NCBI RefSeq assembly: GCF_036227265.1
Contig: NZ_CP109446.1
Location: forward strand, 8,325,001-8,389,000
Length of the DNA stretch: 64,000 bases
Direction: 5' to 3'
Source of the DNA: Streptomyces sp. NBC_01476
Lineage (GTDB): Bacteria > Actinomycetota > Actinomycetes > Streptomycetales > Streptomycetaceae
Below are positions 26,331 to 34,700 of this stretch, in pieces. The stretch's first letter is position 1. Each line of letters opens with the position of its first letter. The notes beneath the pieces are model-generated. The model ran no database searches, was not told where the DNA came from, and saw nothing but the letters and a program-made list of their open reading frames with translations. The translations under genes were made by a program, and so were the position numbers.

Positions 26331-27313
26331 GAGGTTTTCTCAGCGAAGATCATTTCCAGATTCCGTTGAGGACGAGTGCGGCGCGGGCGATATCGCCGAT
26401 CCGGCTGGGGCTGAGGGAGACGTGCTTGAGCGTGCGCCAGCGTTCCTTGAGTTCGGCGGCAGCGCGTTCGCCGAGAGCGCGCAGGTCTCTGATCAGGGTG
26501 TTCGTGGTGCGGGTGTCGGCGTGGAAGGCTTTTTCGGACTTGCCCTCGGGGCGGCGGACCGGGACGTGGATGCCGATGCCGGCGCCGATGTAGCCCTTGT
26601 CCGCGAGTGTCGGTAGGCCGTTGGCGGCGGCCTTGTAGAGGGCAGGCAGGGCGTGGATGCGGGCGGCGGTGATGTCCGGGGTGGAGCCGGGCTCGACGTC
26701 GGAGACCCACAGCGGGGTGCCGTCCGGGGAGGACAGGAACTGCACGTTGCCGCCGAACGCCTTGTGCTTCTGGCTGAACCAGAGGTCGTTGCCGTTCTCG
26801 CGGACGCCGGCCAGGCGGTCGGATCCGATGAGGGTGCCGTCGAGGATGACGTGTGTCATTCCTTCCCGTCGGCAGCGGTTGAGGACGTCGTGCAACTCGG
26901 GGGCCCGGTCGGCGGGGACGTCGATGCCTTCGTGGAGGTAGCGGTAGCCGGTGGCCTGGGAGATGCCGGCGTCGCGGGCCAGGCAGTGCACGCACGCCTG
27001 CTCGCGGAACCAGCGCAGGACCAGCACGGCCTGGCGGAACGGGCCCAGGGCCCGTGAGCCCCGCGGAGTGCGCAATCGTCGGCGGTGGGCGGCCAGCAGT
27101 CGTGAAAGGTGGTCCACGACGTGGCGTGGGACATCGAGCGTGGCAACATGGGTGACCAACGTGAAGCCTCTGGTGGTTCGGACGAGATCTTGTGGTGAGA
27201 CCTGTCCTACCAGGGGCTTTACGTCTGCCTACAACCAGGATGAGTCCGCCCGATACGTCCAGGGGCGAGCGGTTCACAACGTTTCGCGAAGATCATTTCG
27301 CTGAGAAAACCTC
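26331..27313 (-). mobile_element. IS5-family insertion sequence, complete
   Basis: The ends carry 17-bp perfect inverted repeats (GAGGTTTTCTCAGCGAA) and the flanks are ACT on both sides, a 3-bp target duplication as known for ISL2-group IS5 elements. Length is 983 bp with one transposase gene. It sits in the RHS gene. Confidence 0.9.
26350..27159 (-). CDS. IS5-family transposase
   Basis: A 269-residue DDE transposase of the HARBI/IS5 type: an N-terminal helix-turn-helix (RDAGISQATGYRYLHEG), first catalytic Asp in HVILDGTLIG (about residue 106), second Asp in SDVEPGSTPDI or ADKGYIGAG, and a C-terminal Glu near LKERWRTLKHV. Frame and both IS ends are intact, so the element may be active. Confidence 0.88.
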   Translation of the reverse strand: MVTHVATLDVPRHVVDHLSRLLAAHRRRLRTPRGSRALGPFRQAVLVLRWFREQACVHCLARDAGISQATGYRYLHEGIDVPADRAPELHDVLNRCRREGMTHVILDGTLIGSDRLAGVRENGNDLWFSQKHKAFGGNVQFLSSPDGTPLWVSDVEPGSTPDITAARIHALPALYKAAANGLPTLADKGYIGAGIGIHVPVRRPEGKSEKAFHADTRTTNTLIRDLRALGERAAAELKERWRTLKHVSLSPSRIGDIARAALVLNGIWK

Positions 27314-27403
27314 ACTGCCCCTCGATATCGGCCAGTCACCCGCCGTCCTCGCCTGCGATGAATACGGCAGCCCTGAAACCCCCACCTCCGCCACCCGCTA
27401 CGG

Positions 27404-27880
27404 ATGGCTCGGCGGCAAACAGCGCTCATCGAAACCGTCACCGGTGCCGTCCTCATGGGAGTCCGTCTCTACGGCGCCGCCACCGGCCGCTTCCTCGGCA
27501 CGGACCCCATCCCCGGTGGCAACGCCAACGCCTACGACTACTGCACCGCCGACCGCATCAATTGCCTTGACCTCACCGGCAAGGGGAGTTGGGTTCTCAG
27601 GAAGACTTTCAAACTCAACAAAAAGACGGTGATTGCGGTTGTCAAGCGACTGATTAAGGGTGGCAGCGTAGCGGCGGTACTGCAGGATATTGCTGGCGTT
27701 GTGCTGCCAGGGTGGGCGGTGCACGCTCTGTACTTCCTGGGGGTCAGTGCCGCAGGTCTGGGAGCGGCTATTCTCGCCCACGTCGGGAAAAATGGAATCA
27801 AGGTCAGAATCGGGGTCTATAAGCCCTGTAGATGGATCCCCTGGGCCTATTTCCGCATGCAGTTCACGAAACTGAAGTAG
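27404..27880 (+). CDS. RHS core end with variable C-terminal tip (candidate toxin)
   Basis: This open frame holds MGVRLYGAATGRFLGTDPIP, then NAYDYCTADRINCLDLTGKG, the conserved end of RHS cores, and then a tip of about 98 residues unrelated to the core. The tip is Lys-rich at first (LRKTFKLNKKTVIAVVKRLI) and then strongly hydrophobic (VAAVLQDIAGVVLPGWAVHA, LYFLGVSAAGLGAAILA), with lower GC than the surroundings. That composition fits a membrane-acting effector. No known toxin family is recognised. As the gene is broken upstream, this part could be expressed only if some internal start exists. A 15-bp hairpin and a small membrane-protein gene follow. Confidence 0.55.
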   Translation: MARRQTALIETVTGAVLMGVRLYGAATGRFLGTDPIPGGNANAYDYCTADRINCLDLTGKGSWVLRKTFKLNKKTVIAVVKRLIKGGSVAAVLQDIAGVVLPGWAVHALYFLGVSAAGLGAAILAHVGKNGIKVRIGVYKPCRWIPWAYFRMQFTKLK

Positions 27881-27886
27881 AATAAT

Positions 27887-27919
27887 GGGTGCCGCGACGG
27901 CAAGGCCGTCGCGGCACCC
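27887..27919 (+). terminator. 15-bp perfect hairpin between tip and membrane gene
   Basis: GGGTGCCGCGACGGC and GCCGTCGCGGCACCC pair perfectly around AAG, 7 bp after the RHS stop and about 28 bp before the next ATG. It may terminate or attenuate transcription, or stabilise the toxin transcript. Confidence 0.7.
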
Positions 27920-27947
27920 GAAACCTGCTGAAGGGGGGGTGTTGGCC

Positions 27948-28142
27948 ATGAAATTGAACAATCGGATCGACCCGGATAAGCGTGGCGCATTTTGGACCGG
28001 GCTTGCAGTCAGTACCGCCGTGAGCATATTTGGATTCCTGCGGCATTCCGGAGGAGCCCTGTGGTACGTCTGGCCTGCTGGCTTCGCACTTGTCTCCACG
28101 TATCTCTTGTGGGCGCTTTTCACCGGTAGGATGGACGACTAG
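27948..28142 (+). CDS. Small two-helix membrane protein, candidate immunity protein
   Basis: A 64-residue protein, MKLNNRIDPDKRGAFWTGLA..., with two hydrophobic helices (about residues 15-30 and 38-58) and charged ends, ending FTGRMDD. The ATG at 27948 follows AAGGGGGGG; a GTG nine bases earlier is also possible. It lies directly downstream of the RHS tip, the classical place for a polymorphic-toxin immunity gene, and a membrane immunity would suit a membrane-acting tip. This role is inferred from position only. Confidence 0.55.
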   Translation: MKLNNRIDPDKRGAFWTGLAVSTAVSIFGFLRHSGGALWYVWPAGFALVSTYLLWALFTGRMDD

Positions 28143-28474
28143 TAAAGCAGGGACTGGCGCGGTGGCTAGTGCCTCTCCCCGCTCGTTCTCGGTGTCGCCG
28201 CGACTCGGATCGTCTTGGAATATCTGGGAATGGCTGGGAATCACACAAACAGGGCGCCATGGAATCGTGGAACGCGTCGGCTGCCCGTTTCGGCACGAAG
28301 CCACTGGACAAGGGGAGAAACCCGGCACATCGGGCCCCTTGTCCGCCCGGGAACCGGCCGCGGTACACCGGCGGCCCGCGCCGGGTCGATGTGCACTGAA
28401 GTACACGGCAGCGGAACGCCCGTGCGGCGGGGGAGGGTTAGGGCGGGTCAGCGCGCTGGTGATGTGGAGGGGTA
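28143..28474. other. Intergenic, about 330 bp
   Basis: No gene or clear repeat seen. It separates the RHS locus from the transposase remnants. Confidence 0.4.
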
Positions 28475-29677
28475 AGTGCACTGCTGTGTGTGCGGCGGTC
28501 CGATGAGTGGCACCAGGCCGCCGGTGAAGCGGCCGCTGGTGACGTGTTGCTCGCCGTACGCCATCGGGAGCGGGGCCGTGGTGGGGGCCGCGGAGACGAA
28601 GACTTTGCCGCGGTCGACGACGATCGTCTCGGGCCTGGCGACCGGCCTGGCGGCCGCGCCGGCCAGGCGTTCGTCCAGCGCGGCCAGCTGCCGGTGGGGG
28701 AGTGCGGGAGCGTGGTCCATGCGCAGGATGTCCGGCCAGGTCGGGCGGGCGGGGTGGGGGGACGGCCATCTCCGCCAGCAGCAGGGCGGCGTCGACGGCT
28801 TTGGTCGCGCTCGGGCACAGCACGGCGGCGAGGACGGCGCGGGTGGCGACATCGACGGCGATGGTGAGTTCGGGCCGGGCCAGGCGTCCGTCGTCGAAGA
28901 GGGCGAGGACGTCCAGGCGGGTGGTGTCGACCTGGACCTGCTCGCCGGGCCGCAGCGCCCTGGCGGAGGTGAAGGCCCGGCCCTCGAAACTCGCGGGCAC
29001 CTGCCTCACGGGCCCGGAGGGCAGTTCGCCGGGCCGGGCGAGGGCGGTGACCAGACGGTACAGCGTGGCCTGCGACGGGGCGGGCACGGTGCCGGGGCCG
29101 TGCCGGTCCTGAAGGATCTGGTGGATCAGCGGGAACAGGCCGTTGACGGTGCCCTTGGAGCGGCCGCGGCGGCGGCGCAGTGCCTCGCGCACGGCGGCGA
29201 CGACCCGTTCGTCGGCCCGCCCGGTCGGGTTGGCGACGCGGGTGGTGCGATGGTCCAGCAGCCCCCACAGGCCCTGCTTGCGGTAGGCCAGGCGCATGCG
29301 CGGCACCGTGGTGCGCGACACCTTCCCGAACCCGAGCGCGGCAGCTCCTCAGCCTTCGCCTGCTCCCGCTCGGCCAGCGTGTGCCGCTTCGGGGTGTACT
29401 GCGGTCGCACCGTTCCTTCGCTGCCGGGCCCGCCAGGCAGGCCGCATTCGACTTCCCGCACGTGCCGCTGCCACGCCAGCGCCTTCTCGCGTGCCGCGGC
29501 GGGGGCGGTCTCGAACAGCCCCCACTGCGGTGCGGCCTGGGGCGCCTCGGCCCCGATGACACTGAAGCCCGGGCCGGCGAACAGGTGCCCGGCGAGCACG
29601 ACCTCACCACCGCCGTCCGGGCCGACGAGGTGGATCTCCTGCCCCGACAAGGCAACCACCTGGGGTCGTCCCCGCAT
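28475..29677 (-). pseudogene. Mu-type (TnsB/rve-like) transposase remnant
   Basis: Read on the minus strand with frameshifts near 29338 and 28755, this gives an N-terminal part (YTPKRHTLAEREQAKAEEL), a helix-turn-helix (VPRMRLAYRKQGLWGLLDHR) and an rve integrase core (GEQVQVDTTRLDVLALFDDG, ELTIAVDVATRAVLAAVL, then DHAPALPHRQLAALDERLAG and ETIVVDRGKVFVSA). Both DDE aspartates can be seen, but the C-terminal half after GKVFVSA is missing and the N-terminus is fused to IS5-type sequence. Proteins of this type (Mu transposase C-terminal domain family) are normally 600-700 residues. Confidence 0.75.
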
Positions 29678-30168
29678 TTCTCGTATCGGCGGGGCGGCGT
29701 CCAGGAGAGGTATGAGCTGGGTGACGTCGTGCCGGTTGCCGCCGGTCACCGAGATGGCGATCGGGGTGCCGTGCCGGTCGACGATCACATGGTGCTTGGA
29801 GCCGGGGCGGCCGCGGTCGACGGGTGAGGGCCCGACGTGGTCCCCGCTTTGAGGGCCCGGACGTGGGAGCCGTCGATCGCGCAGTCGTCCATCTCCAGCA
29901 GGCCCGCGCCACGCAACTCGGCGAGCAGCGTCCGGTGCAGAGCCGGCCAGACGCCCGCTTCGGTCCAGTCGCGCAGTCGGCGCCAGCTGGTCACCCCGGA
30001 ACGGCCCACCACCTGGGCAGGAACGTCACGCCGGGCCACACCCTTGCGGAGCACGTAGACGATGCCGGCCAGGGCCGCCCGGTCGGACACCCGCAGCCGC
30101 CCGGGGTGGCGATGCCTGCGCGCCGGGCCCGGCGGCAGCAACGGCGCTATGAGCTCGACAGAGTTCAT
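29678..30168 (-). pseudogene. IS5-type transposase, frameshifted and truncated
   Basis: The start MNSVELIAPLLPPGPARRHR and the body LAGIVYVLRKGVARRDVPAQ, TEAGVWPALHRTLLAEL and LEMDDCAIDGSHVRALKAG match IS5/IS1647-type transposases. A frameshift near 29840 separates this from MIVDRHGTPIAISVTGGNRH. After IREMRGRP the sequence changes to the Mu-type remnant, so the C-terminal DDE part is lost. Confidence 0.75.
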
Positions 30169-30412
30169 CCGGCACAAGATCAGCAGACACCCCACAGAGC
30201 CTGCCGACGAGGATCACCAAACGCGAGCCGACACACCGATCTCATTTTGAAACGATCGGTAAGGACCCCCAACAAAAGTGCTGGGCCTGACCTGGTCATC
30301 GATCGGTGCCGTGCACGAGGCCACCGGTAGCCGGGCCGCACGGGGTCAGGCGCGCCCTCGCACGCGACAAACCCGACGACGGAGACGGTCATGCCCGGGA
30401 TACTGGGCGCCC

Positions 30413-31172
30413 ATGGATGGGGTCAAAGTCGTCGTCGCCCATTCCGAGCGCGCGACCCTTCGCGTTGGCGCTGTGTTCCTGAAGGTGGACGCCGATCAGG
30501 AGCGCCTCGAGGTCGAGGTCGAGGTCGAGGTCGAGGCGATGGCCCTGGCTCCGATCCCGACCCCGGAGGTTCTGTGGCGTAAGCCGCCCGTGCTCGTGAT
30601 CGCCCGCGGTCCCGGGGACTGCGCTCGGGCGCCTCGGCGAGCCGTCGACCGCGTCCCCGGCGGCGTGGGCCGCGGCGGGTGCCGCCGTCCGGAAGTTGCA
30701 CGACGCGCCGTTGCCACCCTGGCCCGGCCGGCGTCGCCAAGGTCGCGACGAGTTTGCGGCAGAACTCGACGGCGAGTGTGAATTGCTTGTGGCGAACGGC
30801 GTCCTGCCCGCCGACCTGGTCACCCGCAACCGCCAGGTCGCCGAGGCCGCGCTCCGGCCGTGGACTCCGATGTTCACGCACGGCGACCTTCAGATCGATC
30901 ACGTCTTCATCGACGGCGACGAGATCACCGGCATCATCGACTGGTCCGAGGCGGGCCCGGGCGATGCCCTGTTCGACCTCGCCACCCTGACGCTCGGACA
31001 GGAGGAGCACCTCGGTGACGTTATCGCCGGCTATGGCACTGACGTCGACCTCGACGTGATTCGCGCGTGGTGGTCGTTGCGAAGCCTGCTGGGGGTTCGC
31101 TGGCTGGTCGAGCACGGCTTCGACCCGTTCGCGGCGGGCTGTGAGGTCGGCGTGCTGAGATCCCGGATGTGA
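30413..31172 (+). pseudogene. Aminoglycoside-phosphotransferase-like gene, frameshifted
   Basis: The first frame begins MDGVKVVVAHSERATLRVGA and reaches WRKPPVLVIARGPGD near 30620. The remainder (GEPSTASPAAWAAAGAAVRK, FTHGDLQIDHVFIDGDEITG, DWSEAGPGDALFDLATL) is in a different frame and carries the APH Brenner motif HGDLQIDH and the metal-binding D in GIIDWSE. A single frameshift therefore separates the two lobes; a functional full-length protein would not be made. Just before the frameshift, the repeated motif GAGGTC lengthens the VEVE stretch. Confidence 0.8.
30509..30532 (+). repeat. Four tandem GAGGTC hexamers
   Basis: Four perfect copies encode VEVEVEVE inside the phosphotransferase-like gene and are followed by the variant GAGGCG. 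Related genes appear to have fewer copies, so this looks like slippage; the repeat itself keeps frame. Confidence 0.8.
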
Positions 31173-31199
31173 GCCCGTGCAGGCCCGCCGCTGCTCAGT

Positions 31200-31535
31200 G
31201 CGTTCCGGCACGTCGAGCGGGCCGGCTCCTGAGGTGCATCGCCTGCCCTCGCTTCCGACTCCCGCCAAAGTGCGGCGCGCAGCCGACGCCCGCAGGTCAT
31301 CCCCCGAGCCGAAGCCCAGCTCCTGGGGCAGCAACTCCCCGCGAATCCCGGTGTGCAACACGAACAGGACCCGACCCAGCACCTTGCGGTGATCCGGACG
31401 CTCGCGACCCGGAAACGCTGCGGCTTGCGCGGAACGACCGGCAGCAACGGCTCGATGCGCGCCCACGACTCGTCGTAGATCTCCCACAGCAGGCCCGGCG
31501 GTCAGCGACACGTCCCAGCCCCCCGTCGCACGCCA
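31200..31535 (-). pseudogene. IS5-type transposase N-terminal remnant
   Basis: In shifting minus-strand frames one reads LLWEIYDESWARIEPLLPVV, then DHRKVLGRVLFVLHTGIRGE and LLPQELGFGSG, the N-terminal part of IS5-group transposases. The catalytic part is absent. Confidence 0.6.
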
Positions 31536-31668
31536 TGCCCCGCTTCCTTCGCGTCCCCCAGCACCCCAGCCGAGCCGAACGTACCGCGAACGATGCCGAG
31601 TTGCCCGCCCCCGGCCCCGGGCAACGCTCCCGCACCGTCGTGATCGGGCACCCCCTCAGGCCCCATTG

Positions 31669-31684
31669 ACATGTCTAGTCCACT
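31669..31684 (+). promoter_or_regulatory. dre-like (DasR) site upstream of the sedolisin gene
   Basis: ACATGTCTAGTCCACT matches the DasR operator consensus ACTGGTCTAGACCACT at 13 of 16 positions. TTGACA (31666-31671) overlaps its start and could be a -35 element. DasR represses chitin and N-acetylglucosamine genes; regulation here is inferred. Confidence 0.4.
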
Positions 31685-31768
31685 GGTTCCACTGTGTGCC
31701 CTCAGTGCTCCTTGTGATCCCGTGTTGCGCGAGGGGCGTTCTGTGACGAATCCCCGTGGGAGTGGTTG

Positions 31769-34700
31769 GTGCGTAGAGAAGGAAGGCCGGCCCCCTTGAG
31801 GGGACGGAGGGTGCCGGGCGTACTCGCACTGCTCGGCGCGGTCGCGGTGGCTGTTTGGGGGTTGCAGGCGCCGGCGGCGTCCGCGCGTCCGGCGCCGGCG
31901 GGTGGCGGCGGCGCCGCGGGGTCCTACAAGCCGGTGTGTGGCACGCCGGAGCCAGGCCGGTTCGCCTGCTTCGCGCTGCGCCGCACGGACGTGTCCGCGG
32001 CGCGTAACCTGCGCGGACCTGCCGCGGCCCCTGGGGCCGCCGCGCCCGCCGGGTACGGCCCCGGTGACCTGCTCAGCGCCTACAACCTTCCGTCTGACGG
32101 CGGCGCCGGCCAGACCGTCGCGATCGTCGACGCGTACGACGACCCGGCGGCGGAAGCGGATCTCGCCGCCTACCGTGAGCAGTTCGGGCTGCCGGCGTGC
32201 ACTGCGGCCGGCGGCTGCTTCACCAAGGTCGACCAGCGCGGGGGCAGTTCCTACCCGCAGCCGGATCCGGGTTGGGCGGGGGAGATATCCCTCGACCTCG
32301 ACATGGTCTCGGCGATAGCGCCCAACGCGCGCATCCTGCTGGTGGAGGGGGACGATCCGAGCGGCGACAGCCTCGGCGCGGCCGTTGACACCGCGGTGGC
32401 GCTCGGCGCCAAGTACGTGTCCAATTCCTACGGTACGGACTACCGGGCGGGCCCGGGCAGCGGCGAGGACCCGTCGGAGACCACCGCGCTCGACGCCCAC
32501 TACAACCATCCGGGCGTTGCCGTCGTGGCCTCCTCCGGTGATTACGCCTACGGCGTCGCCTATCCGGCGGCTTCACAGTTCGTCACTTCCGTGGGTGGCA
32601 CCTCGCTGGCCCGTGACGGGAACAGCGCCCGGGGCTGGTCCGAAGCGGCCTGGGGGCGGGCGGGTTCCGGGTGCTCCCTGTACGAGCCGAAGCCTGCCTT
32701 CCAGCAGGACACCGGATGTGCCAACCGCGCGGTGGCGGACGTCTCCGCGGTCGCCGACCCGGCTACGGGTGTCGCGGTCTACCAGACCTACGGCGGCACC
32801 GGCTGGGCGGTTTTCGGTGGCACCAGCGTGTCGTCGCCGATCATCGCGTCGGTGTACGCGGACGCGGCCACCCCGGTCCCGGGCACGTACCCCAACGCCT
32901 ACCCGTATGCCGACCGTGAAGGGCTCAACGACGTCACCACGGGGAGCAACGGCGGCTGCGACCCGGCCTACTTGTGCCGCGCCGCCGCGGGCTACGACGG
33001 TCCCACCGGCCTGGGCACTCCGAACGGCCTGCAGTCCTTCCGCACCGGGCCGCACGGCCGGCTGTCCGGAACGCTTCTCGACAGCACTACGGGCAAGCCC
33101 GTCGTCGGCGCCGTGGTCTCCTCCGGGACGGATGCCGCCCACACCGACGCCACGGGGCACTACGCCCTGGTGCTGCCGGCCGGCAGCCATGAGGTCACGG
33201 CGGCTGCTTTCGGGTACGCCACCCGGACCCTGAAGGACGTCCCGGTCGCCGACGGCGCCTCCGTCACCCGGAACATCACGGTCACCCCGGTGCCCAGTGC
33301 GACGGTCACGGGCAAGGTCACCGACGGTTCGGGCCACGGCTGGCCGCTCTGCGCCAGGATCGGTGTCGCCGGTGATCCCGAGGCCATCTGGACAGACCCC
33401 GTCACCGGCGTCTACAAGGTGACCCTGCCGCGCAACGCCGACTTCACGCTCGACGTGGCCGCGGTCGCGCCCGGTTACCAGGCCCTCACCCGGCGGATCC
33501 ACGTCGGTATGAAGCCACTCACCGCCGACTTCTCGCCGACCGCCGACCCGTGGGTTGCCACCGCTCCGGGTTATGCCGTCCACCTGACCGGCAGGACCGA
33601 GACGTTCGACTCGTCCACCGCCCCGCCGCACGACTGGACGGTCACCAACGCCGCTGGGGCCGTGGGCGGTTGGGAGTTCGACGACCCGGCCGGCGAGGGC
33701 AACAGCACCGGCGGGCAGGGATCCTTCGCCATCGTGGACAGCACCTACTACGGCTGGGATGCCCGTCAGGACTCCGAACTGGTCAGCCCTGTCTACGACT
33801 TCACCGGGCAGGACACCCCCGAACTGGCCTTTGACACGATGTACACCTACAACCCGTCGCGGATGAACTTCGGCGTTGAGGCGTCCGACGACGGAGGGGC
33901 CACCTGGACGGCGGTCTGGTCTCCTGACGACAACGTGTACTACGCCGGACCCACACCGGTCGTCGTGCCGCTCACCGCTTACGCGAATGCCAAGGCCGTG
34001 CGCCTGCGGTTCCATTACGCGGCAACGGGCGTGTGGTACTGGGGCGTTGACGACGTCTTCGTCGGGCAGCGTGATTTCACCCCCACCCCCGGCGGTCTGG
34101 TCGTGGGCACCGCGAAGGACGCCAACACCGGTCTGGCGGCCGCGGGTGTGATGGTCAGTGACGGCAGCGATGCGGCCGTGCACACCCAGACGATGGCCAC
34201 CCCCGAGGACCTGTCCCTCGATGACGGGTACTTTTCGCTGTTCGTCCCCGGCCCCGGCAGGCACACTCTCACCGCGGTCAAGAGCAACTACACCGACCGC
34301 CCGGAGGTGTTGACGGTTCGGGCCGACCGCACCACCGCGGTCTCGTACTCCCTGAAAGCCGGCCGGCTCGCCGTGACACCCGGCAGCATCGACGCCACCG
34401 TGCCTCGCGGCAGCAAGGTCACGCGGCGGCTGAGGGTTTCCAACACCGGTACGGCGACCGCGACGCTGACGCTCGGGGAGCAGCCCGGCGCGATGCTCCC
34501 CGGCGCGGCGCAGGGAGCCCCCCTGCAGCGCGTCAAGGGCACCTACCCCCTCGGCCGGGTCCCCGCCGCCTCCGCCGGTGCCTCGCCGGCCGGGCATACG
34601 GCACCGGTCCCGGTCAATGCCTGGCAGGGTGCCCCCGGCCTGCCGTCGGCTGTGATGGACAACATTGCCGACAGCCACCAGGGGAAGGTCTACTCCGGCT

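Larger units (their letters stand above)
25350..27880 (+). pseudogene. RHS-repeat protein, 5'-truncated, frameshifted and split by an IS
   Basis: RHS/YD repeats are clear: TTTAGGHTITQVYDTLGRRI, then NTVTTAYDALDRPAKT. The frame breaks near 25970, where YSFDDNTDRTGL continues in another frame. At 26330 it is cut by an IS5-family element; joining the flanks after removing the element and one copy of its 3-bp duplication gives the in-frame segment GEVSVQLPLDIGQSPAV and ACDEYG, typical of RHS. A further frameshift occurs near 27420, after YGWLGGKQR. The last frame contains the core end ATGRFLGTDPIPGGNANAYD followed by the tip. The N-terminal two thirds of a normal RHS gene are missing. Confidence 0.85.

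Noticed and set aside
27948..28142. A housekeeping small membrane protein unrelated to RHS
   Set aside because: Cannot be excluded, but position and lower GC favour a link to the RHS tip; reported as candidate only.
30509..30532. Short tandem repeats as a CRISPR array
   Set aside because: Uninterrupted 6-bp units in a coding frame, no spacers.
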